NCBI GenBank assembly: GCA_012799455.1
Contig: JAAZLE010000013.1
Span: forward strand, 1-40,571
Length of the DNA: 40,571 nt
Direction: 5' to 3'
DNA from: Clostridiales bacterium
Lineage (GTDB): Bacteria > Bacillota > Clostridia > Christensenellales > DTU072
Shown: one piece after another, positions 1 to 12,100 of the stretch
How the letters are laid out: the number at the start of each line of letters is the position of its first letter
How positions within the stretch are numbered: the first letter of the stretch is position 1
Made by a program: the position numbers and the translations under genes
Notes under the pieces: generated by a model
Told to the model about the DNA's origin: nothing
Seen by the model: the letters and a program-made list of their open reading frames with translations, nothing else
Databases searched by the model: none

Positions 1-2
1 AA

Positions 3-31
3 TTGATTTAGATACTTTATTAATATATAAT
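3..31 (+). promoter_or_regulatory. Sigma-A-type promoter of the giant surface-protein gene
   Basis: TTGATT at 3-8 and a perfect TATAAT at 26-31 are separated by 17 bases. Transcription would start near position 38 and leave a leader of about 90 nt. Confidence 0.7.
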
Positions 32-45
32 AAAAACAATGCACG

Positions 46-90
46 CGCGAGTGTGCCTTTGGCTTGTATCGGTGACTTAAGAAACTCGCG
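46..90 (+). promoter_or_regulatory. Possible structured leader or operator dyad (CGCGAGT/ACTCGCG)
   Basis: A perfect 7-base inverted repeat, CGCGAGT at 46-52 and ACTCGCG at 84-90, encloses a small GCC-TTT-GGC hairpin at 55-63. It lies wholly inside the predicted 5' leader, just before the ribosome site AAGGA at 115-119. It could be an RNA structure or a protein-binding dyad; the sequence cannot decide. Confidence 0.35.
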
Positions 91-127
91 GATTTTAAGG
101 TTTTGAAATTACTTAAGGAAGTTAGAA

Positions 128-3100
128 GTGGCAGTAAAGAAAAGTTTTAGCAAAAATGCAAAGATAGGGATTAGCGTAGCAGCGGTTGCTGTGTTTGCTG
201 TTATTGTCATAGTTGTTGCTTCGCTTTTACTTCCTAAAATAGCCCCAGTTGTTGAGACTGAGCCTTCGGAAATCGTAGCTATTGTTCCAGAGAATGAAGG
301 TATCATTAGTGTAGATGCTGACATGACTAAAGTTTTTGCTACTGTAAAGTACAAAGATGGCTCGTCAAAGAAGGTGCCACTTTCAGAACTAATAGTGGTT
401 GGGCTAGATACATCTGAAGAAAAATTATTGAATAATGTAATACTAGACTATGGTGGGTTTAAACAAGTCGTTCAATACGATGTTGTGCCCACTTTTTTAA
501 ATTTGAATTATAGGGCAGCAACAGGTGGGCGTATTTCAGGCGATATGTCACAGATGGTACGTGCTGGCACCGATGCTACTAGAGTACAGGCAATAGCCGA
601 TGCAGGATATGAGTTCGATGGCTGGAGCGATGGGAATCCTAATGCAAGTAGGCTGGATAGGCAGGTTTCTAGTTCTAGAGATGTAATTGCAAGATTTAAG
701 AAACTAGAGTACGTTGTAATATTTTTCTATCCTGATGGGACGACTGCTAGGGAGCAAATAGTTAAATTTGGCGAAGCTCCTCCTAAAGTTCCTAGAGCTG
801 AAGAACAGAACATGCGTCTTTACGGATATAAATTTATTGGATTTGATAGAGATTTTTCTAAGATTTCAGGTCATACCGATATTTATCCTTTGTACGAAAA
901 GTACGCAGCAGATACGATTTTAGATTTTACTTTGGACGCAGAAGGTGTGCCTCTTGGAACTAGTGAGGAATTACGTCCGTTTTATGAAAAGGATCAAATA
1001 GCATCTATAAGAGTTAAACCGAATTCAGATAGACTCTTTATTGGTTGGTCTATAAAAGATGTAGATGGCAACTGGGTTGACATGCCTATAGACAGGGGGC
1101 AGATGTTAGTAAAACTAGCACCTGATCATAATGTGTTATTTAATACAAATAGAACAGGAACGGCAGATGAGTTTGCTATAACATTTACGCCGGATGAACC
1201 TGTCAATAATGTTCATATCCAGGCACACTTTGCATATATTGAAAGCGAAATTAGTTTTACAAGCATGGGTGTCAAAGCAAAAGAATCTCTCTTGATAAGA
1301 CATGACCAAAAAATAGGCAACATCTTTGATGTAGAAGATTTAAGTGCTATGGGTATGATGGGATATGAGTTTAAAGGCTGGGCTATAAAAGATGGACCAG
1401 CTGATGGGGATGGAAAGCCCATAATTATACAAAATACTCAAACGTTCACTCAGCCTACAGAACTTGTTGCCCAGTGGGAGAAAAAGAGATATGAGGTAAT
1501 CTTCTTAACTGGCGAAAATGAAAACCCAGAATTTACCAACCAAAGCAAGGGGTATGACCCAGCTAAGGGAGGTAGAGTGTTAAGAGCGTATTATCAGGAC
1601 AGCTTAGTTAGTGCGGTTGAAGGAGCTTTTCCGACCGAACCTGTTTACTTAACCAATCATACATTTAAGGGATGGTACATAAGAGGCGAAGATATGCTAC
1701 CTACCGATGTGTCTGTAGATAAGACATATAAAATCGATAGAGAAGTGACATATGTGCTTCCCGTGTTTGAAGTTAATAAGGTGCAACTAAAAGTATCTAT
1801 ACTTGAAGGGGCAGGCTCTGTAGTAAACTTGGTTCCAGATCTGGAAAATCCATATGCGGGCGATTTAGAAGTCCCGATAAGAGGTCTTTTCTATATGGAT
1901 GTGAATAAGACTTATAGGTTTAGAATTAAACCTGCCGCTGGATATAAGTTAAGTGAGGTTATAGTTGGAGATGTCGGTCAGCCGATCAACCCTGAAGCTC
2001 CACAACATGATTTTGAAATAATTAATCCAAGTGTAGGAAGACAAGTAACAGTTAGGTTTAACAAAATTCAACATGTAATAACTGTTACAAATGGAGATGC
2101 AGGGCTATACGGAATTATTACATATAACGATGAAACACAACCCCAAGGTGTTGCAACTTCAGATGCTACTACTGTGAGCATTAACGCTACACGTGGGAGT
2201 AATAAAAATATTGAAATTTTAGCAACAGATGGTAATTACATTGTCAGCGTTATAGCAGGTGGCGTCAGTAGTGCAGTGCCTTATCTAGCTACTTATCATA
2301 CACTCAACCTGTCAGAAATAGATGAAGATATTTCTGTAGTTGTAAGTTATAAAGAATTTAGATACAAAGTAACACTTCCAGAAGCTGTAGGGCTTGAGGG
2401 TGGAACAGTGAGTTTATTAGACCCGCAACCCGATTATGCAAAAAATACCACTCCTAGAATCAACATAGAAGCAGATGCGACATATTATATAAAGAAGATA
2501 AGGGTCAACGGCTGGGAGATAGATCCATATCAACCACCAAGTGGCTATGGCATTACAAACAGGGAAGTATTAAATGTTTTATATAATGAAGATGACCCAC
2601 AAGATGATCGTGTAACGAAGTTGCAACTTTCTATTATTAATATCGATAGAGATGCTTTGGTAGAAGTGTTGTTTGCAAAGTTGTATTTTAACATCACAGT
2701 AAGTTCAGAAGGTGTAGGAACAGCAGATACTTCTAAAAAGGTTCTTGTTGGTAATAACGTGGATGTCGAAGCAAGAACCACAGAAGGTAACTACATTTCC
2801 ATTCTTAAAATCGATGGAGATAATAAACCTCTTGCCGGGCTGATAGTAAGTACTGTCCACACATTTACGAATGTTGACAGTGACCATACCGTACATTTTG
2901 TTTTCTCAACTAGACGTTACTCAGTATCATTTGACCCATCTTCAGGTGTTTATGTTAGAAATAGTGGTGTAGATTATCCGATTACGCTAGGTAAAACATT
3001 TACAAATATTAAGTCGGGTAGCAGTAATAGATATGTGATAACTGCGGGCGCAGGCATGCAGTTAGATCTTGTTGAGCATTCTTCGGATGGAACTACATAT

Positions 3101-6100
3101 CAAGAAAAATTGGCATTTAATGCGACAACTCATACTGTACAAATTGACAACATTAAAGCAGATTATACTGTGAGAGTAGTGACCAAACCTCTCCTAAAAG
3201 ATGTAACTATTTATGTGTCTAATAAGGGGTTTAGCGCAGTAGAATATAGCGGAGAGGACACGGGTGCAGTGTATGATACAACAGTAGGCTATGGAAGAAA
3301 TATCAACTTAAAGATAAGCCCAGATATTGGATTAAAGATAGATGTATCACAAATCATAATACGCAATAAAGATATAAGAAACACCTACACATATGTGGTG
3401 CCAGAGGATAGTGCAATCAACCCTAATGCACCAGTTGGGCAATATATACTATATGCAGATACGGAGCAAGTAGACAAGTATAACTTGGATATAGGCAACA
3501 TAAAAACTTCGATTGACATTTTTATAACATTTATTGATGACCCTGCAACATATGATGTATTCACTGAAACTCCGACAAACGGCACATTAGAAGTTAGAGA
3601 CAACAACTCTAATTTAATAAGCGACACCACTGAAGTGTTAGAGGGAACTAATTTAACATATATAGCTACTGCGGATACTGGCTATGTTTTACTGGCACTC
3701 TTAATTAATGGAGAAAAAGTAGCGACCGTAGATGGTAAGTATTACGGCACAATGGGTAGCACTCCTCAGGTAGTATCTGCAAAATTTGTAAAGCCTAGAT
3801 ATTACGTAGAAATAGACCAGACGAATACAAATGGTATTATTACATCCGAATTACCCCTGTTTGATGAGGGCGAAAGTTTCAAAATAAAGGCAATTGCTAG
3901 ACGTGGCTATGTAGTTACATCTATGAGCCTTACAAATTTACAAACTTCTATAACACACTCAGTGACCGTTCCATCAGGGCAGGAAGTGGTAGAGTATACC
4001 GTACCCAGTGCGCAGGCCGTTGCAAACCTACTACTTAAAGCAACATATGCGCCAAGAAAATATAGTATATCATTTTCTAGGACTGAAGGTGGCGACATAA
4101 GTGAAAATCAAGGTAGTAGAGACTTAGATTATGGAACGCAACTAGAAGTTGTAGTCCAGGCTAATGAGTTCTATTATGTGTCATCTGTTCTTTTAAATGG
4201 AGTGGAATATTCAGCTTGGGATTTAGAAGATAGAGTAGTTAATAGTGAAACCGAAGAGATAGAGTATGGTATTTTTAAGCTTACAGTGACATCTAGTGTA
4301 GACATCCAATTTGTGTTTGCTCCGAATAGATATAGAGTTATTGCTACTCAGGACTTAAATGGAGAGACTCTATTTAAGAGAATTTCAGAAGATGGGACAA
4401 CCACGCCATTTTTGAGTGCAAATAACTTGTATTTAAGCACAGGTGACAGATTACTTATAAGAATGAGATCTAATGAGGGATATCATATTTCTTCAATCAA
4501 GGTTAATGGAGTGGTAACAACTTGGCAAAATGATTTAACCGAAGAATATATGGAAATACAAGAAATCTCTTCCAATGTAAGAATAGAAGTGGTGTACACA
4601 ATTAACTCCTATTCTATGAAGGTTAATGCATACAATACAAGTGTTAACTACAGAGACTTTGATGTTAGCCCCATAGACTATGGAAGAGTATCTGTAGTGG
4701 GTTATATACCCAACGAAAATAACGAGTATACAGGATTTGCTCATGGCAGTAATGTAAGAGTAGTCATACAGCCAAGAACAGCAAGGGGATATTATATAGA
4801 CCGTTTCTCAATACGCTATTCAAATGGGGTAGAAAAAATTGTTGGTGAAAATGAACTGTCGAGAAATGGTGGGTCATATATTATATACAATTTAGTTACA
4901 GACATTGATGAATTAAATGTTGAATTTAGAAGAAGGTTATTCACATTTCCAACTCCAGAACACATAGTTAACCAACTGAGCGCTCCACATCCATGGTCTT
5001 CCGATCCACCGAGTGTCAAATTTACCAACCAATATAATAAAGAAGCATCGGTAGTTAAGGTTGATGGTGAGTATTATGAATACGGTACGAATTTTGAAAT
5101 ATCTTTACATCCAAGTGTTGGTTATTCGCATACGGGATTTTATTTCAATGGCGAAGATAGGATGGACTACATTAGGCTAAACAAATATATTGGTATTGTG
5201 ACATCAAATATCGAAATCAGAGCAGAATATACCTTAAACACTTACGAGATCCGCACTGAACAGACAATAGGCGGAAGGGTAAGAATTAAAGACGAAGTCG
5301 GAACGTTACTCTGGGCCGAAGGTGTTCCGATAATTGGTGAGGGAGATCCGGAACCAGCAACTGGGGAGTTCATAAGAGAAGAAATAAATACTGCTAAAGG
5401 TAGAGTTTGGGCGTATGAAGACAAGCTTGTAGCCACATATGGAACAATTATACGCATCGAAGTTACGCCAAATAATAGCCAAAATGGTGTATCTAACCAA
5501 GGATATAGAATAAACTCGTTTATTGTTAATAACATTGATGCAGGTATGTCGGGAGATGCTCAAGCTGTATCCGAAACTACTGTTAGGTATTCTTTAAATG
5601 TTAATGTGGTGTTTACAATAAATGTTTACGAGGTCAATGTTCTTTCATATGAAGGTGGAAGTGCAGTAGCTACTCCTACCGAAGTTTTATGGGGAGAGAC
5701 AAGTACGATAGTAGCAACCATTGCAAGGGGTTACTTTATAAGCGCAGTTAAGATAAATGGTGTTGATTTTGAGCCTATGAAACTTGCGCTGATTTCAACA
5801 GGTAGTTATGCGTTAGCTAGTATTACTGAAGATAAGGAAATTCAAATAGTTACTGAAAGAATTAGGTATAATGTAACATTTGACCCAGAAAGCGATTATG
5901 GCACGGAGTTTTCTTTAAACAACGGAGAAATAGTTAAAACTGCAGTTAGCTGGGCGGCTATAAACGAGGGTGTTCCAAGACAAACAGCACGGTTCTTCCG
6001 TTCAGATGATGGCACGATAGATACAGATGGAAAAATCAAAGCATATGACCAAGAGACAGGGGCATATATCGGACTTAGGTTTGGGGATAAACTGGTATTT

Positions 6101-9100
6101 CACCTAACCATCCCAGAAGGCTTTAAAATTGCATCTATTTCAGTATCTATGGATGATAATGGCATCAATGAAACTCAAATACTGTCCTCTCAAAGCCAGC
6201 TTGATTCAGATGATGGCTCTGGCAAGCGCACATATACAATTAGTTCTGTAACAGGCAATGTATTTATTTCAGTGAAATATGAACTTAAGCAGTATAATGT
6301 TATCTACGTAAATCCATCTAACGGAGAATTTACCGATTTATCTATTACCAAAGTAACGCACTATGAAAAGGTCACTTGGAATTTACTAGCTGCTTATGGG
6401 TATTACTTATCTAGGTTGGAAATTAATGGCAATATATATTCTGTAGAAAACCATATGTTATCGTATGAAAAAACAGTTGCTAATGTTTATAAATATTCAA
6501 CCGATGATGCAACAAGTGGGGAAAAATATCTCATTACAACCGAACTTTTAAATGACAGGGGAGATATAAGACTAGTTCCGTTTTTCCAACCACTGTCTTT
6601 CAATGTAGCTATAAAAATAAACAATAATATACCCAATCCTCAAACAGACCCAATGACTGCTAGTATTGCAGATAACAAGATTACTTATGATCCACAAATA
6701 AAAGCAGTGTTTGTTCATAGCATAAGCGAGGGATATAGCATCACAAGCATAACGTTTAAGAATTCAGAAACATATGATGCCCTTACATACGCCCTAACTA
6801 AGAACACAGATGCAACTCTAGAAGATGATGAGTTTAATCCAAAAGACAGCGTATTATCAATTCCAGCATCTGGCGCTTTGTTAAACATGATGGATATTCA
6901 CATATCCAGTTTGAGCATAATAAGGCTTAATTATGGAGTAGAACAAGACAAACACGAAATAAGCTTTGCATATCATTTAGTAGAAGCAGAATATGATGCA
7001 GGTGCTTTTGCATATGTTAATAGAGGAAGAACCTTCACAAACGAGGGGGATATTCCAAAGATTAATAGTCTTCCTGCATTTACAACTAGTCGCGAGTTTA
7101 CAGATAATATTTCAAGTGGTCCTCATGCATACGGAGTTTATGGTACATTTACGACTACGGTTGCACCAGTTGCTTTGAATAAGTATGAGTTTGCTGGTTT
7201 CCAAGAAAAGGTGGGAGATAATTGGGTTTATCTAAATGTGCCAACAAACGAAATAGAGATTATGTCAAACGGCAGAGCTATGCGTGTAAGAGTGACAAAA
7301 GATAGAAATATTCGCGCTGTGTTTTTCAGGCTGTATCGCGTACAAGTAGAAGTAAAACCTGAGTTTAAATATACGCAGGGGTCGTTTGCAAGCAACGAGC
7401 CTAATTTGATGAGCTACCGTTTGTATTCTACGGTTGCGGCTTCAGCTAATCATTTCGCGGATATTGAAAAGGGTGTAGTTTTACCAAACATCGCATCTCC
7501 TATGAATGCACCACTAATTGATGAGAGTTTAGAGGCTTTGGATGGTAAATATGAGTTCTATGTAAGAAGCGGTGCTGTATTAATGCTTAGATCAATTGAT
7601 AGGATTACAACCGCAAATGCTTCTAGAGGGTTTTTCTACTACGATATAACATTTGATAGTTCCGGCGTATACTCACAAGGAACCAACAACATAGACTATG
7701 AAAGAGGCGTAGCTATATCTAGTGATAAACTTGTGTATTCGTACGCTATGAATAACATCTACACTAGTTTTACAATGGAAACAGAAGGTGCACTTGAATC
7801 TAATGCAGGTGGAACGGTTTCGTACCTTGTAAACGGAACTGTGGCAACTTTAGCTAATAACTCTTTAGTATCCGAACCAAATAGTACAATAGAGTTTACA
7901 ATAACACCTAAGCCTAACTACAGGTTTGAGGCAGTTTCTAGTTTAGAATACTTATCAAGGGCATCAGATGATGGGTTTAGAAGAAATACAGGTGTGTTTA
8001 AGACCCTTTCATCATCTGTTGACGGGAGATTACAGATTACTTACTTCAATGAAAGTAACAATATTATTTCTAATCCAGCAACATATCCCGGAAGAGTTGC
8101 GTATGTGAAAGTATTGTTAAGGCATGTGTCAGAAAATTCAATTTTCAAGATTAAATTCTGGCGTGAAATTCAATTTACAAGAAAGGTTTCCATTATGACA
8201 GACGAAGGATTAACTACGGCTATGGTTAACTTAAAGCCTACCTTTCTAGATTCGACAAGCGAGGATGGAACTTACGATTTTGGTGATAATGTAACATTAA
8301 AACTTAACGTGCCTTCATACACTGGCTGGGCAATTAGATGGCAGTTTGTGGGATATTTCGTAAATGGAATCAATTTATTCAAAAACCTAAATCAAGCGTA
8401 TCCAACTGCCATAGATACAACAATTAGGTTAGATAATACCGCAAATATAGTTAACAAGTACGTAGGCGGGAAACTTGTACATGCTGTTGATGTGGTAGCA
8501 AGATTTATTCCTGTATACAATGTAGTAGTTCACAACACTTATGTATACGATTCGGCAGAAGAAGGTAATATTTATCTTGATCCAAAACAAATATCCGTAA
8601 GCACAATAGAATACGGCGCGCAAACCATGAGGTATTTTAAGGAAGAAACCCCCATATATGCAAAACAAGCTGACGGTGACAATTCAGCGACACATAGTTT
8701 CCAAATCATGGGTAAGATTAACAAGATAGAAGGATCTAAAGATATCGCAAGCTCTCCGTACAATACATGGACAAATAATACTATAACACTAAATTGGACT
8801 GGAGCGGGAATTGCAGGACCTACATATAAATTCTTGGGCTGGCAATACTATATGTATGATATAAATGCTAACATGTATCAATGGGCTAATATACCGTATG
8901 TAGAAAATGTTGGCGGAAGCGTGGGTGTTATGGATTATAGAAGAACATCGTATACCTTCCCAATCAGTGCGCTAGCAAGAAGTTCGTACTTTAGTGTCTT
9001 TAATAGTGGGGGAGACGTAGAGACTCCAGGAGCAAAGACCACAGTGTACAAATATGATTCGGGTTCAATGTCGTGGGTAGGAACACCCAATGTGCTGGCA

Positions 9101-12100
9101 ATACAAATTAGACCAAGATTCCAAAAGGTTGTGCCAATTGAAATTATTAAAGAAGCAGCGACACAAAGGCCTGATGTGTTTGGCACCTCAGGAACCGAGG
9201 GAATCAGACCAGTTATTTTAGAAAATGCGTTGCCAAAAGCTAATTTTGAATACTACAAGACTATTACTTTAGATCCTGCGGAAAGACCTGGATACCAGTT
9301 TGCAGGTTGGTATTATCGTGTAACTTCTAGTAGTTACATTAAGCTAGAAGATACAAATCCAATTGCATCAAAACTAATTCCAGGAACTGAACAGTGGATG
9401 ACATATAGGCTTGAGCCTTCAAATAACAGATTAACACTCAGACTAGATTGGAAGGATCAAAATTATGTAGTATACGCAAGATACGTGCGTATCTTTAAGA
9501 TAACATTAGAAGTAGTGAGTGTTTCAGGAACATCTTCACATATTACAAATGCACTACCTGATATAAAGTTTTATGGTGTAGTAAATCCAAGTGAAGGAGG
9601 CGTTTATCCTGACCCAGACTTTGAAACAGGCACATATGTTCAACAGCGTAAAATCACAGATATAATCGCTGACGTTGGAACGAGGTTAATGTTTAAGTTG
9701 GAGACAAAATATGATAGTGCTTATCCCAATGATTGGACCAAGTTTAACCCGCGTTTTGATAGACTAATAGGGGTAGATTCGCAAGATTTAACAACAGGTG
9801 CTCAAGATTTGTGGAACCAAGGTGATAGTGGTATTAGTACAAACGTTATATTTACTGAAACAAACGATGACCCAACCGAAGCGCAAAATATTGTGAATAC
9901 CATTGAAAATGCTATATATAGAGTTAATGCAAACGGTGATAAGTATATAAAGATAATGTTCAGAACGGAAGCTGAGCTTGTTATTCATAATGTGTATCAT
10001 GGAGCTTCTATCAGAATGCCAGATGCTTTAGCTATAGCTAAGGGATGGAAAAATGCTGGTGACCAATCTAATATATATGTGAAAGACAATGGCTTAAGAG
10101 ATGTAGATTCAACTCAAGGCATCATTAAGATTAATAAAATCCCCGTGCAGCCAGGTGTAAATTATGACGGTGTTAAGCAGGGTGATTTTGGAATCAGAAT
10201 TAGTGAATTACTATCTGCTGGGGCTATTATGGATAGTCAAATCTATCAAAGAGCGATAAATCTAGATGGTAATAGTATAACCTCAAAATTAGCACAATTT
10301 GTTTTCTATGGCTCAAAAGACGTAGTAACTGGATATGATGGTTCTGGGACACCGGTTTCTTCTACTCTTACATCGCCACTAGCGTATCCGTTTGCGGAAG
10401 CAGATACACCAAATGCTGGTGATGGGTCTCCGGAAAAACCATTCTTGATAGAAACTATAATACATTTACTCAATGTAAATACATTGTATGAAGGAAATCT
10501 ACAAGGTGGACAGCCGACTCTTAGATATGTTACGCCAGGGAACCCTTCACAAGTATATGGACTGAATTTCAAACTGACCGAAAATATAGACCTAAGTAGT
10601 GATAACGGTGGTATGAGCTTAAATAGACCGCTTTGTTCAATTGGACAAGGGTTTGATGGGATATTCAATGGAAATGGCAAAGCACTATTTGATATTAAAC
10701 CAACTCAATCCATAACGCATGCTGGAATTTTTGCAAAGATAACCACGTTTGGTGAAGTGAAGAACCTGCTTATCGGTAACTTCAATGTATCTACTGGTGG
10801 TGAATATGCAGGGGCGCTTGCTGGTGAAGTAAATAATGGTGCAGTAATAACGAATGTAAAAACCACAGATGATGCTGCCTTTAACCCAAGTACAGGTAGA
10901 ACTATTAGCTCTGATAAGTATGCTGGTGGCTTGGTTGGATATCTAAATACAGGCGCAAAAATTATTGATTGCGAAATGAAAACTATAACGGTAGTATCTT
11001 TATTTGATGAGTATATTAGTGATGTAAACACATATATTCCAGGTGGCGCTGGTGGTCTCGTAGGTAGTATAGGTCAAAATAAAAACCAGCAAGGCGCACG
11101 CGCTAGTGTGGAAAACAGTAAAACTGAGAACATAATGCTTAATTGTAAATATGCTTCAGGTGGTCTCGTAGGATCTTTAGTATCTGGAGAAGATACCGAG
11201 GAGACAGAGGTTAATGCTAGTATCAAAGGCTCAACTGCAACTAACATCTCTTATGATGAATCTGAATCGGCAGCATATATAGGTGGTGTGGTAGGGTATG
11301 TTGGACATAGGCGAGCAGTTTATAACTCATCATTAAAGACTAAAAACTCAACAGACATGACAATTCGTTCTAGATGGTCACAACTTGCATATACGAAACC
11401 TGAAGAGCCTCAAGTATTTAATTTTGGTGGTGGAGGTATAGCAGGAATTAACTTTGGTCTTATTCGCGATGTAACAGTAACTACCACAACTAGCAATATA
11501 ATTTTCTTATCAGGCTCAGTTAGCGGCGGAATTGTCGGTATAAATGCAGGGAAAATAGTTAAAGCAACCCTTTCAGCACCTATAAGAATTGATAGGAAAA
11601 AACTTGGACCAACAATGGGAAGCGGAACGTTTGGTGGGATTGCGGGATATACTTTAGTTAATTCTATAATTGAAGCAGGGATAGTTAACTATAATCCTGG
11701 TGGCGAAGCTTTTGTTGAAGGTAGTGCTGCGATTACAGTATATACAGAAGTTGCAGAATATACATGGGCAGAAAACTTCACTATTGAACATGCACCTGTA
11801 GTTAATCCCGTATCAACAGAAATTTTAGGCGATGACCCTGGCGATGATAGTTCCAATTTGTACGTTGGTGGAATTGTAGGATTTAATAAAGGCTTTATTA
11901 CATGGTATGAACCCGAACAATTAAGGTCAGCCTTCATTGGAAAGATAATAGCTTCTAGAAGAAGCGCTGGCGGTGTAAAAAATGCTTCTTACGTAGGCAG
12001 TATAATGGGGTGGAATGCATATATAAACCCCAACCCTCCTCCTGCGTCGTCAACTATAACTAATATAACGGCTAATGCAACTATTGAATATTATAGATAT

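Noticed and set aside
10306-11031. Minus-strand open frames inside the giant gene
   Set aside because: They oppose clear GLUG repeats, lack ribosome sites and match no family.
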